Shown here one piece after another: positions 43,762 through 55,956 of a stretch of DNA of 64,000 nucleotides. The notes below the pieces were generated by a model that worked only from the letters and a program-made list of their open reading frames with translations, ran no database searches and had not been told where the DNA came from. This DNA is from Elmis aenea (taxonomy: Eukaryota; Arthropoda; Insecta; Coleoptera; Elmidae): positions 20,853,674 to 20,917,673 of the forward strand of contig OX393579.1 of NCBI GenBank assembly GCA_947652605.1, in the 5' to 3' direction. Within the stretch, counting starts at the first letter, position 1. Each line of letters opens with the position of its first letter. Made by a program: the position numbers and the translations under genes.

Positions 43762-45096
43762 CTACAGGCTCGTGGCAGGTATCAAGAGTGCTCCGTTTTT
43801 CATGGTGTCTTTAGACGTGGACATATCTTTTGAAGAATAATCCCTCGAATCCGTGGTCAGTGTGATATTCGAACGCGAAGTCATTGTAATGGCCGAAGTA
43901 GACGCGTCCCCTCTACTAACTAATGGTCCAATATCACACTCATCGTCGTTGTTTGGACAAATGGAAGTAACTCTAGTCGGTCTAAGTCTTTCAGATCCTT
44001 GTTTGTTTTTCCGAGGGAACACGCTGTTCTCTAAATGTAAGGTCGCGTTTACATCTTTTCTCGCAGCGCACGTGCACGCCTTCAGAAAACTCTTCTTGAA
44101 ATTGTCGCTCAAAAAAGCGTACAAAATCGGGTTCATAGCCGAATTCGAATAGCTCAAGCAAGACGCTAGTAAGTGTATGGTAACTACAAACTGTGAAGGT
44201 CCTTCGTTGCTAGGGGTAAAAGTCATGGCTATCTGCGTGATCCAATATGGTAACCAGCACAGGACGTACACAGTGACGACCGTCAAAACAAGAGTCGTCA
44301 CTTTGCGATGCGAACGTTTTTTCTCTTTAGACTTATTCTTCGGACCGACTGTTTTCAATTTTTGTATAACGAGACAATAGAATATGAGGGTAAGGGATAG
44401 AGGAGTCGCGAAGCTGAACAGGAAAGTGTACAAAATGAATGTAGTGGCGGATGGTGGCATCTGTCCTTCAGTGGTATTTTCGTACGAGTCCGACCAAGCC
44501 ATGACGCAAGATTTGTAAGATTTGTTCAGGCCATTGTCTCCGGATCTCCAGGTTTCTGCTTCTTTGGCGTGACTAAAAATTGGGATAATGAGGAGAATAC
44601 TACAGACCCAAGCGGCAAAGGAAACGACTCGCGAGATGAAAGGTGTCCTGAATTTCGGGGATGAAATCGGATGACAAACAGCTAAGTACCTATCCGCACT
44701 CATTATAAACAGGAAAATACTGCTCGTAAATTGATTTATGCTCGTTAAAATTAAGTAAGCCTTGCACATGATTTCCCCGAAAATCCATGAAGTTTTAATC
44801 ATTGTTATTATTAAAAATGGTATCCCTATTAGAAAACATTCGTCCGCAATTGCTAAGTTGACGATGTACATATTCGTGACGGTTTGCATTTTCGAAAATC
44901 GGATGACTACATATATTACGAGAGTGTTCCCCACAAGACCAACTAAACAGACTATTGCGAAAAGTATTTCTTGAGAAATCAAAGCTATCGAGGAAGCTGG
45001 TAGTGTGGTGTAAGTGTAGTTTGGCATCATCGAGGATGCGTTTGAAACACTTCCTGCCCCAGTCGTTTCGTTCATTGCTACAAGTGACATTTCCAT
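43762..45096 (-). CDS. AstC-R: Allatostatin-C (somatostatin-type) receptor, rhodopsin-class GPCR
   Basis: Seven-helix receptor of the plasma membrane, complete at 444 residues in one uninterrupted exon. Seen: three N-glycosylation sequons before helix 1 (N9, N19, N26); GN at 56-57 in helix 1; LAIADE in helix 2; C111, probably paired with C197 in loop 2; DRY at 135-137; W163 in helix 4; CWLPYW at 280-285; NPILY at 322-326. C341 and C343 are candidate palmitoylation sites. The tail is serine/threonine-rich and ends T-S-L, a class I PDZ-ligand pattern. The CWLPYW/NPILY combination and the SADRYLAVCHPISSPKFRT loop match the arthropod allatostatin-C receptor group, relatives of vertebrate somatostatin and opioid receptors, which couple to Gi/o. 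Ligand identity is inferred from the family. The start follows an in-frame stop ten codons upstream; a second methionine at codon 3 could also serve. Confidence 0.9.
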   Translation of the reverse strand: MEMSLVAMNETTGAGSVSNASSMMPNYTYTTLPASSIALISQEILFAIVCLVGLVGNTLVIYVVIRFSKMQTVTNMYIVNLAIADECFLIGIPFLIITMIKTSWIFGEIMCKAYLILTSINQFTSSIFLFIMSADRYLAVCHPISSPKFRTPFISRVVSFAAWVCSILLIIPIFSHAKEAETWRSGDNGLNKSYKSCVMAWSDSYENTTEGQMPPSATTFILYTFLFSFATPLSLTLIFYCLVIQKLKTVGPKNKSKEKKRSHRKVTTLVLTVVTVYVLCWLPYWITQIAMTFTPSNEGPSQFVVTIHLLASCLSYSNSAMNPILYAFLSDNFKKSFLKACTCAARKDVNATLHLENSVFPRKNKQGSERLRPTRVTSICPNNDDECDIGPLVSRGDASTSAITMTSRSNITLTTDSRDYSSKDMSTSKDTMKNGALLIPATSL

Positions 45097-45126
45097 GTAA
45101 TTTGTCTTAAGCGTTTCTTGCCGCTT

Positions 45127-45177
45127 TTAAAATTCTTCGAAACTGGAACTTAGACGAATACGATTAGCGGAAGTCAT
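45127..45177 (-). promoter_or_regulatory. Upstream ORF in the receptor 5' leader, next to a splice acceptor
   Basis: On the minus strand a TTTCAG acceptor ends at 45179 and the exon begins at 45178. One base later an ATG opens a 16-codon frame ending in TAA at 45127. It lies in the same frame as the receptor, with 30 nt between its stop and the receptor ATG. If transcribed as predicted, it would lower or condition initiation at the receptor start. The acceptor implies at least one 5' UTR exon at higher coordinates, which was not located. Confidence 0.55.
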
Positions 45178-45363
45178 TCTGAAACAAAGAGAAATTTTGT
45201 GTTAGTTGTTTTGTACTTAAAATCAACGGTAAAAACAAAAATACACAGAGGTGGTGAGACCACCCGTCATACACATGTTCTACAATTAAACCTTTTGTCC
45301 TCTGCCCTACCTCTTCAAGAAAAAAAACATAAATGTCCTGTTTGTCCAATAAAAATAAATATA

Positions 45364-46059
45364 CAGGGTGGTCCACTTTTTAGTAGCAGGACTTTAACAG
45401 TCGATAGGAAAACTTAATTTAAAGCGAATATTCCATATCAACATGGGTTCAAAAACGCTTCATTTTAAAGATACAGGTGTTGAAATTTTCGAAAAAATAA
45501 CGATAATGTTTAACCGTTTCTCAACCAGTAGATATATTTTAACCAAATTTGGTATACAGCACCACCTTACAGGTTACCGAAATCGGTGAAAATTTCAAGT
45601 CCCACAAGTAACCAGTGGCGGAGTTGTGGGGGTTCAGTTTCAATAAATTTTATAAAAAACTAGTAGGTACAGCTCTGTTCAAAATCAAACTCAAACTTGT
45701 TTTTGGGTAGAGCATTTTATTTTTAACAAAAAGTGTCTCTTGGCTTTTCTTGGTATCTGCCACCGTTTGGCGCGGAATTTGATTGATTTTACTATTTTCG
45801 CGAAAAATTTGCTCCCAAGTTCGATCTAAAAATATAGCTAATATTCGTAATAAAGAAGTAATTACCGATTTTTGCAGTTTTTAATAACAGAACATACTAA
45901 TAATGAGGAAAGAAGTTCCGTTAAATTAACGATTAATGAGCATTTACTTTGCAAGTTGCAATTCTCTACTTTTCGCGATATTTTTAGTACGAACTTAGCA
46001 ACAAACTTTTCGCGAAAATAGTAAAATAAAGTCTTGCTACTTAAAAGTGAACCACCCTG
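45364..46059. mobile_element. Foldback MITE, CAGGGTGGTCCACTTTTTAG ends
   Basis: 696 bp with TA on each side. Right end CTTAAAAGTGAACCACCCTG. Internal inverted block around TTTTACTATTTTCGCGAAAA recurs as its complement near 46010. Lies only 180 bp from the receptor's splice acceptor. Confidence 0.75.
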
Positions 46060-46219
46060 TATAAGAACTTATTTCATTCAATGAAAATTGCAAGGCACAT
46101 ATTCAAATATTTTATCAAACTTTAATGCGCCTAACTGTCTATTTTCTGTATTACCTTTATTTTATTATTATACTGTTGATTTAAAAAAAAAACTTTAAAA
46201 ACAAATTGAGTTTAGTATA

Positions 46220-47661
46220 CAATGTAATTCAGTTTGACTGTCGCACCCCTATTGTTATTTTAAGAGGAAACCCCATAAACCTTATATTGTTGTAGATCGT
46301 GGAAAAGTCTTTACCGAATGACGTTCAAATGTTTTTTGTACACTAAAATATATCAGGCTGGCGATTGTCAACTTTTTTTTTTTAATTGCATGGTATACTT
46401 TTTTTTTGTAATTGAACCTGATAGGAGAATTAAATTCTAAATCTAATAGTGCATTAAAAAAATAAGCATACTCAGGACATTTTTGAGAAAAATGAGTTTT
46501 AAAGTTATTTATTATTTTTTACAAAACAAAACATGATCGCTGTAGTAATAGACAGTTTAAAACTTGTCTTACGTTCTATTATTTTTCGACGAAAAGTCAT
46601 TGTTTGTAAGAATTAAATTGAAATTGGACCTTCTGTCAATTTGCTTTTGTGAGTGTGTATTTAAGGCGTTTCAATTTAATGCTCACAAAATAATGATTTT
46701 TTATCGAAAAATAATAAATCATAATTAGACAAGTTATAAACTGTCAATTACTACAGCGATCGTGATTTGTTTTGTCAAATACAATGATTTTGTGAAAAAC
46801 GATAAATAACTTTTAAAATAATTCTGTGGTCGGCGGGAAAAAGCACTTAAGTCAAAAAGTGCAATTTTTTTATTATTAACCTTATACCATTCATATTGTT
46901 ATGTTCTTATACCGGTAATTTGCAATTTCGGCACTTGTGTTTCCTGTTTATAATGTTAGTTCCATTTCACGTATTTTTATTAATCATATTTTACCATTGC
47001 GATGAAATTTTGTGTAATCAAAAGATAATAAAAGTTATGTTTAAGAACGAGTATTTATGTTTACTCCATTAATTTTTTTAAAATTCCACGTAAAAAATAT
47101 ATTTTTTAAGTATAAACGAGTTACCTAAACTGGATATATCGATTTGTTTACATTTGTAAAAAACTACTTAAGTCATTCTTATTTCATGCCAGCTTTAAGT
47201 CAAGTATTTACTGTTTATTAAAATATTTCATCATGTTGACATATTGTGATAATTTAATACTTAATTTTAAGTAAAATATACCATAGGTACAAGTAAAATT
47301 TAAACTCACAAGATAATCAGTAAAATAAAAAAACGTTGCTCCTGAAAAATTGCACTTTTTGACTTAAGTGCTTTTTCCCGCTGACCACAGAATTTTTCTC
47401 AAACATTTTTCTATGATGCTTATTTATTGAATGAACCATCGGATTAGGAATTTAATACTCTATCAAAATCAATAAAAAAAGTATACAATGTAATTAAAAA
47501 TAAAGTTGACAATCGCCAGTCTGACCTATTTCATCGTTGAAAAAACATCCGAAGGTTTTTTAATAGAAAATTTTCCACGATTTACAAAAATATAAAGTTT
47601 ATAGGGGTTTCCCCTTCAAAACAAAGTTATAGGGGTGCGACAGTCAAACTGAATTACCCTT
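46220..47661. mobile_element. Foldback of the GTAATTCAGTTTGACTGTCGCACC family, with nested insertion
   Basis: Ends CAATGTAATTCAGTTTGACTG and complement, TA on each side. Related to 51284-51921 and 2578-3146. The right arm is interrupted by another palindrome (46824-47390). Confidence 0.75.
46824..47390. mobile_element. Nested element with CTGTGGTCGGCGGGAAAAAG ends
   Basis: 567 bp. The right end is CTTTTTCCCGCTGACCACAG, so terminal repeats extend over about 45 bp including GCACTTAAGTCAAAAAGTGCA. Flanked by AATT on both sides, compatible with a 3-4 bp target duplication. The uninterrupted host arm confirms the insertion point. Class not identified. Confidence 0.7.
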
Positions 47662-47734
47662 TATATTATATTATTATTTTAATAATATATTGGTTATAAA
47701 CCTTTGGTCTTCAGTTATTTTGAAACATCCTATA

Positions 47735-49174
47735 CAGGGTGTCCCAAATTCGCGTAAATGCATGGGGATTTCGCTTATCTTAAGGGCTACGAGGTCGGTT
47801 AAATTAGGAAAAAGTTGCAAAATTAGATGCTCATCAAATATCTGCAAAGAAAATTTTCATAGCTGTGTCAGTTCAAAAGTCTTTCAAGAAAAACTGACAA
47901 AAAATGATTTTCGTTTTTTTGCCCTATTTACTAAATTTTTTAAGATATCGACAATCTGGAAGCACTTCTCCAGGGCAACTTCTTACAGTTTACATTTTGA
48001 GATAACATAAAATTTCCAACAACGTTTCGTCTCTTCAGAAACAACATTAACTTAATATTTTTTTTTTAATACGACGAAATAATTTTAATCTTACAGTCGG
48101 ATAGCATTTTGTTGTTGTTACATAAAAAATCAAAAATCAAAAAGTAAAACAACTTAGCGTATAAATTATTTAAAACTGTTTTAAAAAAATATCTGAAAAA
48201 GCTTGTTTCATTTAAAAGAGTAATAATATGTTTAAGTTTCTTGTATTCTATTAGCGAAATTAATTGAAAGTTTTGATAAAAACAAACGTCATGGTCATTT
48301 TCACGTCACACAAATATATAATATTTTTTTACATTAGTGAATAGACTAAGGAGGCAAAATATTTATAAAAGTTTATTACAGTTGAAATATTTTTTACTAA
48401 AAAATAAACCCAAAACGTTCTGTTCACGTTTCCGCGAATATTTAAATTTAAAAAAATTACTTTGTTTACCAACACCTTGATCATAAAAGCCACGCTTGAG
48501 CTCAACCACATCCGAAAACTCCAGGGAATAACTCTTCGAATTTTACGATCGTCACGTTGCTGACACATCATTAATCAAACAAAAACATAAGCCGTTGTCC
48601 ACACATGTGTATTTTTTATGTTTTCCACAAAACTGTTTCGAATTAGGGGAATACTAATTTTGGATAGAGATAATATAGCACACATTTCATTCAGACATTT
48701 AGAAGTTACGGTTACAATTTATAAAATGGTAACAAGTTCTTAAAGCGTACAAAAATAAAGGGTTATTAGTGTAAACGCAAATTAAAAGGATTAAGGAGAA
48801 GAGGAGAAAATTAAGCGAAGATCGAAAACAAAAACGTCAAATATAAATAGAAAAACGATGAAAACGCCAAACAAATACAAGATTTGTTTTCCATCATTTG
48901 CATAAGTATCAAGTCGCAAAGTAATTTAAAATTTGCCATTAAAATTAAAAAACTCTTCAGCTACTAAATTATTAATTTGGAGATTGGTCGAAAAGAAGAA
49001 GTAATTATATATGATTAACAATGTTCCAAAAGTAAAAGTGAATTTGAGACTTTCAGATTATTAGTTAAATGTTGATGAAACGGTTTGATGGACAGTAATT
49101 ATTTTTATGAATTATGAATAAGTTAATAGAGGTAAAAATTGGAGAATTTATAATTTGATTTCGTTTTTCAATAC
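47735..49174. other. Intergenic DNA with one unpaired mariner-type end
   Basis: CAGGGTGTCCCAAATTCG begins at about 47735 and is followed by GCATGGGGATTTCGCTTAT, typical of this region's foldbacks, but no right partner was found. Nothing else recognised. Confidence 0.5.
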
Positions 49175-50398
49175 CAGGGTGGTCCAAATTCGATGGGATT
49201 GCATGGGTATCTCGGTTAATATTTAAGATAGAGAAACGGTTAAATTACCAAAAATGTGCAGTTTTTTGAGACAAACTCAGAACCGTTTTCAAAAATATTC
49301 TATCATTTCCGGTTTTCGAGTTATCGAATAAAAAGTGTTTTTTTTGTCATATTAATAATGTGTCATATCTCCGTTATTGTTGTGAATATCAAAAATATTT
49401 ATTAAGATTATTTTTGGATATTTTTAAGTTTAATTTGATTATACTAAAAAAAAAATTTTTACGCTCGCCGTTAAAAAGTTATGACACAAACTTACCTTTT
49501 TTTAAATAGAAACGATAGTTGGCTATGACCTATTTAAATTCCTCATTTTTTTCTCATTCCAAATATATAAGGGTCGATGTATTTATTTTCAACAATACGC
49601 AAGTTATGAAGGTTTTTTAGTTTTTTTTTAAAAGAAAATCATAGTAGGCTGTGAAAACAAAAAATAAACAAGGTGTAAAACCTAATAAAACTCATGTGGT
49701 ACAAGTTACCAAGGTTTTTTAATTTGTTGTTGAGATAAACATTGTAAATATTTGAAAATAAGAAAACAACGATATAGTCGGTATCAGCAGTAATGTAGGA
49801 TATTGTTGTTTATCTTATGTTCAAAAAATTTCGTATTTATGTCAATAACAAATTAAAAAACCTTGGTAACTTGTACCACATGAGTTTTATTAGGTTTTAC
49901 ACCTTGTTTATTTTTTGTTTTCACAGCCTACTATGATTTTCTCTTAAAAAAAAACTAAAAAACCTTCATAACTTGCGTATTGTTGAAAATAAATACATCA
50001 ACCCTTATATATTTGAAATGAGAAAAAAATTAGGAATTTAAATAGGTCATAGCCAACTATCGTTTCCATTTAAAAAAAGGTAAGTTTGTGTCATAACTTT
50101 TTAACGGCGAGCGTAAAATTTTTTTTTTTAGTATAATCAAATTAAACATAAAAATATCCAAAAATAATCTCAATAAATTTTTTTGATATTTACAACAATA
50201 ACAGAGATATGACACATTATTAATATGACAAAAAACACTTTTTATTCGATAACTCGAAAACTGGAAATGATAGAATATTTTTGAAAACGGTTCTGAGTTT
50301 GTCTCAAAAAACTGCACATTTTTGGTAATTTAACCGTTTCTCTATCTTAAATATTAAACGAGATACCCATGCAATCCCATCGAATTTGGACCACCCTG
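49175..50398. mobile_element. Foldback MITE, CAGGGTGGTCCAAATTCG family, complete
   Basis: 1.22 kb, nearly a full-length palindrome centred near 49795. Ends CAGGGTGGTCCAAATTCGAT and complement, right TA present. Nearly the same sequence as 3147-4322. No coding sequence. Confidence 0.85.
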
Positions 50399-50515
50399 TA
50401 TTGTGCTCACCATCGTAAACAGAACTGGTTATTTGAAAATACTAAACGTAGATTAGATGTACTAATTTCAATTAATAATGTCATGTGAAAATATTTTATT
50501 GATAAACAATGTCTA

Positions 50516-50790
50516 AGCCACGATTGTGGCTTCTTAAGGATAATTCTTAAGAGTGGATTTTAGTTGATCAACTAAAATCGAACAATAACTACTGTGTGAA
50601 CATATATTTCAATTTTTGTTGATCAACTTGAATTGATTCCACTAAAGTTTGATCCATTCAAACTTTTGTCGTTCAAGCACGAGTCATTGGTGGTTGATTG
50701 ACGAGTTGAACATTGTTTGAAATGTGTGTGAATATTTTTCGGTCGACTTAAATCATTTGATATCACTGGTATTGGGAATTATAATGCAAC
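50516..50790. repeat. Segment with TTGATCAA words
   Basis: Several copies of TTGATCAAC and AGTTGATCAACT within 250 bp, resembling the subterminal word arrays elsewhere in this window. No terminal repeat pair was identified. Confidence 0.35.
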
Positions 50791-50890
50791 AAAATGAGTT
50801 TGAATTGGTTAAAGAGTGTTGTTGAAAAATGGTTTGAGCTATATCATAAGCATTAAAAGAATGTTAGAGAAAATGCCTTACGTGTTACCA

Positions 50891-51060
50891 GAGCTGGGTG
50901 GGCATTAATTAAGTATTTTTTTACTTCAATACTTTTTCAACTACTTTTCCGGTACTCAAGACTTGTACTGCAGTACATTTTAAAATTAGTTACTTAGGAC
51001 TTGAATCTCAAGTACTTCGGTTAAAACTTTCCTAAAGTTTTAAACACAATCCGCATTGGG
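50891..51060 (+). mobile_element. End of a possible hAT-type element with AAGTACTT words
   Basis: Begins CAGAGCTGGGTGGGC, followed by repeated AAGTATT, AGTACTT and GGTACTCAAG words. Only one end is visible, so the extent is unknown. Confidence 0.4.
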
Positions 51061-51283
51061 GTGCATAGAATAGCTATAGTTGAAAAGGTTGTGTGTGTGT
51101 GTAGTAATACGGACAACAGTTTTATTAAATAAAAATTAAACTCTGTAAGGTAAGTCTTATCCTACAACATTTATTGTATTATATTGTGAACAATTCTTTC
51201 ATTTTTGTCCCTAAATTACTAAAATTTGTATAATTAATTACTGATTTAAACCATGTATATTTTACTTGCAAGTCTCATGTAAA

Positions 51284-51921
51284 CCGGGTGATTCAGTTTG
51301 ACTGCCGCACCCCTATAACTTTTTAATTATTGAAAATAACCCCAACAAACCTTATATTTTTGGAAACGGCGACAAATTCTCTATTAAGTGATGTGCATTT
51401 GTCATCTCTACGATGACGTATGTCAAATCCGCGATAGACTTTCAAACACAGTTGTCCTCTATGTGTAACTGCTTTTTTTTAGATTCTAATTTGTTATGTC
51501 AACGTTAATTATTTGTTTTTATTTTTATTAAAAATGAATTTTTATTACATTTCCATTGATAGTTATAGTATAATTTATAAGATTTGATCGTTTTTTGTTA
51601 TGTAAAATAGACTGTTTGTTATAATTTGAATAAACTTTGAACAGATTTTTCTCGAAAATTTTCCAATGTATGCATACTTTTTTAATACATGGTCGGATTC
51701 AGAATAAAATTCTCTATCCGAATCAACCAAAAAATGTATACTATGTAATTTAAAAAAAAACAGTTGCCTATCGCGGATTTGACATACGTCATCGTAGAGA
51801 TGACAAATGCACATCACTTAATAGAGAATGTGTCGCCGTTTCCAAAAATATAAGGTTTGTTGCGGTTATTTTCAATAATTAAAAAGTTATAGGGTTGCGA
51901 CAGTCAAATCGAATCACCCGG
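51284..51921. mobile_element. Foldback MITE, CCGGGTGATTCAGTTTGAC family, complete
   Basis: 638 bp. Ends CCGGGTGATTCAGTTTGACTG and GAATCACCCGG; right flank TA. Arms pair across a centre near 51590. Serves as the reference for the truncated copy at 2578. Confidence 0.8.
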
Positions 51922-51934
51922 TATATAAAGTTTT

Positions 51935-53100
51935 TAATTAGTTGTAAATGTGCCCATAATTATATGATAACAAATTCGCTACAAAGACTATCGAATTACA
52001 CAACAATAATATAAAATTCTAATAGGTAAATGATACCGCACATAATTGATGCTGTCATTTGACATTTAATTGGTTCTTTTTTGTTTTTATTTTCATAGAT
52101 AACTTGATAAGTGTTGGGAAAATACGATTTTTCTTCATTTTGTGACATTTATAAAAGTAGATATAGCAAGTAATATCTCATTTAAAAGAGAGAAAAAGGC
52201 ACATTTAACTATTCCATAGCCAACATCGCGACCCATAAAAAAATTAAATTAGAGGTAATATCTCTAAAATGATGAGTTATAAAAAAAATCTAAAAAAATA
52301 ATTACATTCTACACAAAAAAACACTACCTTGAAAAGGTACAAATAAAATTGTTCTGATCATTAAGATCTAAAAGCTATGAGAGAAAAAAGAAATTTAACG
52401 TTTTCATATTTTTTGCTATAACATCTGAAGTAGATACGAGAAATTTTGTATTAAAAATTGATTGTAGCTCCTCTCACACTTGGGAATAATTCATCTAATT
52501 TAAGCAAACCTGTATCTCTTATAAGTAACAAGATGGTTTACCCGGCGTTGCACGGGCGATTACAATTTTAATTACTGTTTTAACTTGAATAAGCCCAATA
52601 ATTCCAAATCATACACAAATGACATACTCTGATCAATCATCTTTTCATTTTCTTATAATTCCTTAAAAAATAACTATTTATTGCTTAAAAATTGAATAAT
52701 AACTCAAATTTATTTTCTTTCGTCTTGTTTCAATAAAAAATGTACTAATAAAAATAATACTTCATGTACATTTATTACTAATTGTATACAAAACAATCTT
52801 TACTTGTGAAATACACCGCGCCGTATCGTGCTATGACCAGGTATTTGCCGACGTAAGATCGAATCCCGTCCAAGTAATTTTATTTTTTTTTTAATTGATA
52901 ATATGTGCTTGTACTTAAAGTTTGGCGTTAGATCTGCAAGGTCCTAAATAGTAACTGTGCAAAATTTGGTCCCGATTGGTCAACGGACCTAGGATTGTAT
53001 AGCGAACAAACAAACAAACACACAAACAAGTTTTTTTATATATATAGAAGAAGAAGATAAGCGAGATCCACATGCTGGAAATGTAATCTGGGACACCCTG
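51935..53100 (+). mobile_element. Half of a mariner-type foldback, split by a SINE-like copy
   Basis: Matches the right half of the element at 56909-59054 (from the ACAAAGACTATCGAATTACAC block) and ends GGGACACCCTG before TA. The left half is missing. The SINE-like copy at 52528-53047 interrupts it between CTCTTATA and ATAAGCGAGATCC. Confidence 0.7.
52528..53047 (+). mobile_element. SINE-like retroelement, copy 2
   Basis: Same repeat as 16207-16715, about 520 bp, with only scattered differences and a longer AAACAAACAAACA tract near the 3' end. Its insertion in a recognisable host element defines both boundaries to within a few bases. Confidence 0.7.
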
Positions 53101-54337
53101 TATAGTATCTATTAACCGTAAAATTAAACAAAAGATAGTGTGCATAAGTATATAAATTATGCGAGAAAATAAACGACCGTCCGGGGGAGGTCGATCGCAT
53201 CTATCTGCTCCCCCCAGATACAGTTATATTGCACTTTATCACGGCTTACTAAGGTTTTAAATTTTCACAATCTTTTATTATTCGTTATTTATTTTGTTTG
53301 TAACAAAGTTTTGTGTCTCTAAGGTTAAGATTTACAGAATTGCCCGAATCAAATCGCGTCTCGTTGGGTTAAATTTATGAATAATAAATTCAAGAATTCC
53401 ATTTAATACGAAAGAGTGCAGCAGTTTGCCATAAAATACCTAGAGCGCAACATAATCTACATGCAAGGCAATATGACGCTCCCAATGGCCACTACATCGT
53501 TTTAGTATGAAAGCAGTCTTCGGCAAATACGACTCTTTGTGTCTCTTGCATACTATTTGAACGGGTTATTGCAATTTTGTTTATTAAAAAAGTTTTCGGC
53601 AATATAAAACTCAACTGGACGATTATTAAACCTGCAAAACTTTATATGCAGTTTGGAAACTTTTACGTAACGTGTTACATTTTCTTGGTTGCCTTTATAT
53701 TTTAAGCAATAAGTAATTGGATACGCCCTGTGCACACGTTAAATGTTAATAAAAGTTACACTGGGATGCTTTTAACTTTATTGCGCTAACTGGCTGCTCG
53801 AAAATGAACGAATAAAATGGCTAAAACTATCACGGAATCAATTTTACAGCGACTGAAATGTTAAACTTTACACAACATAAAATTTGGCTGCACGGAATAC
53901 TGCAAAACCTGTTAATTTTGCCTTTTTTATTTTTTTAGTAGGTACATAGTACATAATTACAAAAGATTTTTATAAATTAAAATGTTTCTGGTACAACCAA
54001 ACTAGATTTACAAGGATGAGATGAAAAGTTTCCGACCTTGCAAGAAAAATTACAAAGTAAATGGGTGTTTCCCTTTTCCATGTGGCACTATTGCTATCTT
54101 GGTGAATAATCAAAATACAAGGTAGATAAATGGGACAAAAATTAACTATTTCGGGGTGTGTTTTAGTCCGCGTTTACAATGAACGTAGTAAGTAGATAGT
54201 AGATAGTACTTACAAGGGAACCTTACTTGGTGGTACTAAAGTCGGTTGATGGGACTAAGATTTTCCGAAAGAAGATCGTGAATGAAGAAGAGTACAAACT
54301 TTTTTGGCCTCGGAAACTTAAAAATTACCGTTGAAAC
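53101..54337. other. Intergenic DNA without recognised elements
   Basis: Includes a short GC-richer stretch near 53170-53220. No coding or repeat assignment. Confidence 0.5.
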
Positions 54338-54529
54338 TCAATTTTTATTTTCAAAAATTGCACGAAAGGCAAAAGCCTTTATGGTCTCCTTATAGATCAA
54401 TTCGTCGAACTCCTCTGGACATGGGTTCGTAACAGCAATCACTTCAAAATTCGACGGGTATCCGTTACCAAAGTGAAACTTTTTCATGTGCGGAAACAAA
54501 CTGAAGTCTGAGGGGGCAAAGTTTGGCGA
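54338..54529 (-). pseudogene. Mariner transposase C-terminal relic
   Basis: Minus-strand frame reads SPNFAPSDFSLFPHMKKFHF, then GNGYPSNFEVIAV, and runs to a stop after 63 codons. SPDLAPSDFFLF-LKK is the classical mariner signature holding the third catalytic aspartate; here the first D is N. The sequence upstream is not readable as transposase in one frame. A different lineage from the FLWG-type relics nearby. Confidence 0.8.
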
Positions 54530-54769
54530 GCCGTTTTTGGCCTTCTCGGACGTTGTTCATCCTTAGTGCTCGTACGACTACGTGTTAAGTCCGCAACCCA
54601 TATTTAACTATTGAGAACAGTGGAGATTCCACTGCGCGTACTTCGGATTTCTCTAGTTTACAAAACGCAGAATTTTGTCTCTTTAACGGGCTGTCAAATG
54701 CAAACTACTTGACTTAATTTTATGAAACTAATAAAGGACATTGTTAAAAAATTGTATACAATTCATAAA

Positions 54770-55360
54770 AAAATATCCCTATAAATCTAATACCAGCAAA
54801 TTCTTTATCAAATGACGTTCAGATGTTTTTTCTATGATGACATAAATGTCGGATTGGCGATAGTCTATTTTTCTTTTGTAATTAGATAGTATGTTTTTTT
54901 TAAAAATTGATTTTGCTAGAGAATTAAATTCTAAATCCGATAGGGCATTCAAAAAATAAGCATACAAAACTTTTTTTCAAATGATTTTAAAAGTTATTTA
55001 TTATTTTTCAGAAAATTTAATGCTCACAAAATAATCATTTTTTGTCAAAAAATAATAAAACACAATTATACAACTTATAAGGTGTCGATTATTACAGCGG
55101 TCGTGTTTTATTTAGTTAAATACAACGATTTTGTGGGGAAAAAAATATTTTTAACTCATTTTTTATTGTATGCTTATTTTTTTGATACACTATCGGATTT
55201 AAAATTTAATTTTCTATTAGAATGAATAAAAAGAAGTATACTATGTAATTTCAAAAACAGACTATCGCCAGTCTGACATATTACATCGTAGAATAAACAA
55301 GACGTCATTTAACGGAAAATTTGTTGCGATTTACAAAAATGTGAGGTTTTTAGCAGGGGT
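54770..55360. repeat. Degenerate foldback related to 46220-47661
   Basis: Inverted arms around GGCGATAGTCTATTTTT and AACAGACTATCGCC with AT-rich core. Terminal sequence of the family is lost at both ends. Confidence 0.55.
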
Positions 55361-55956
55361 TTGGAGCGGAGCACGGACTGTTTAAATATTTTACTGCTAA
55401 TGATTAAAACTTTAATAAACTTTTTGTGTAAATTTAATAAGTCGAGTTATTAATTAATAAGTCTAAAGTATTGTGTGATGATTAATACTAGCAAACAATT
55501 TCAGTTATAAGAAAACTCTTGTTTGAAAATTATTTTAAATATCACTCGCTGTCTTCGTTATTACAACATAATTTTGTAATAGCGACATTAAAAGTCTAAA
55601 ATCGTTTAACAGGCAACCGTGATGAGATATTATCAGGCCTCTGTTCCTATACAATTTGTTTTAATAGCTCATAAGTTATTTTCAGTTAATATTAGAGAAA
55701 TAATGGAGAAATGGCTCGCTAAAATGTTTTTATTAAAGCTTAAGGATATTGTTTAGAAATAAAGTAAACACTGATGAAGCGTTGCGTGTATCTCTAGCTG
55801 ATGACAAAAATAGATTTTATTGCTAAATTTAAAGGTTAAATCAAAAAGCTTTTCTTGAACTTAATTCCTAAAACGGTAAATACTAAATATGTACGTCAGA
55901 CCTGAATTTATTTCTACACACATGCAAAATTAATTAGTGTATAAGTATGGTATTGT

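Noticed and set aside
43853..44380. Plus-strand frames under the receptor
   Set aside because: Antisense to the intact GPCR frame, whose motifs are unambiguous.
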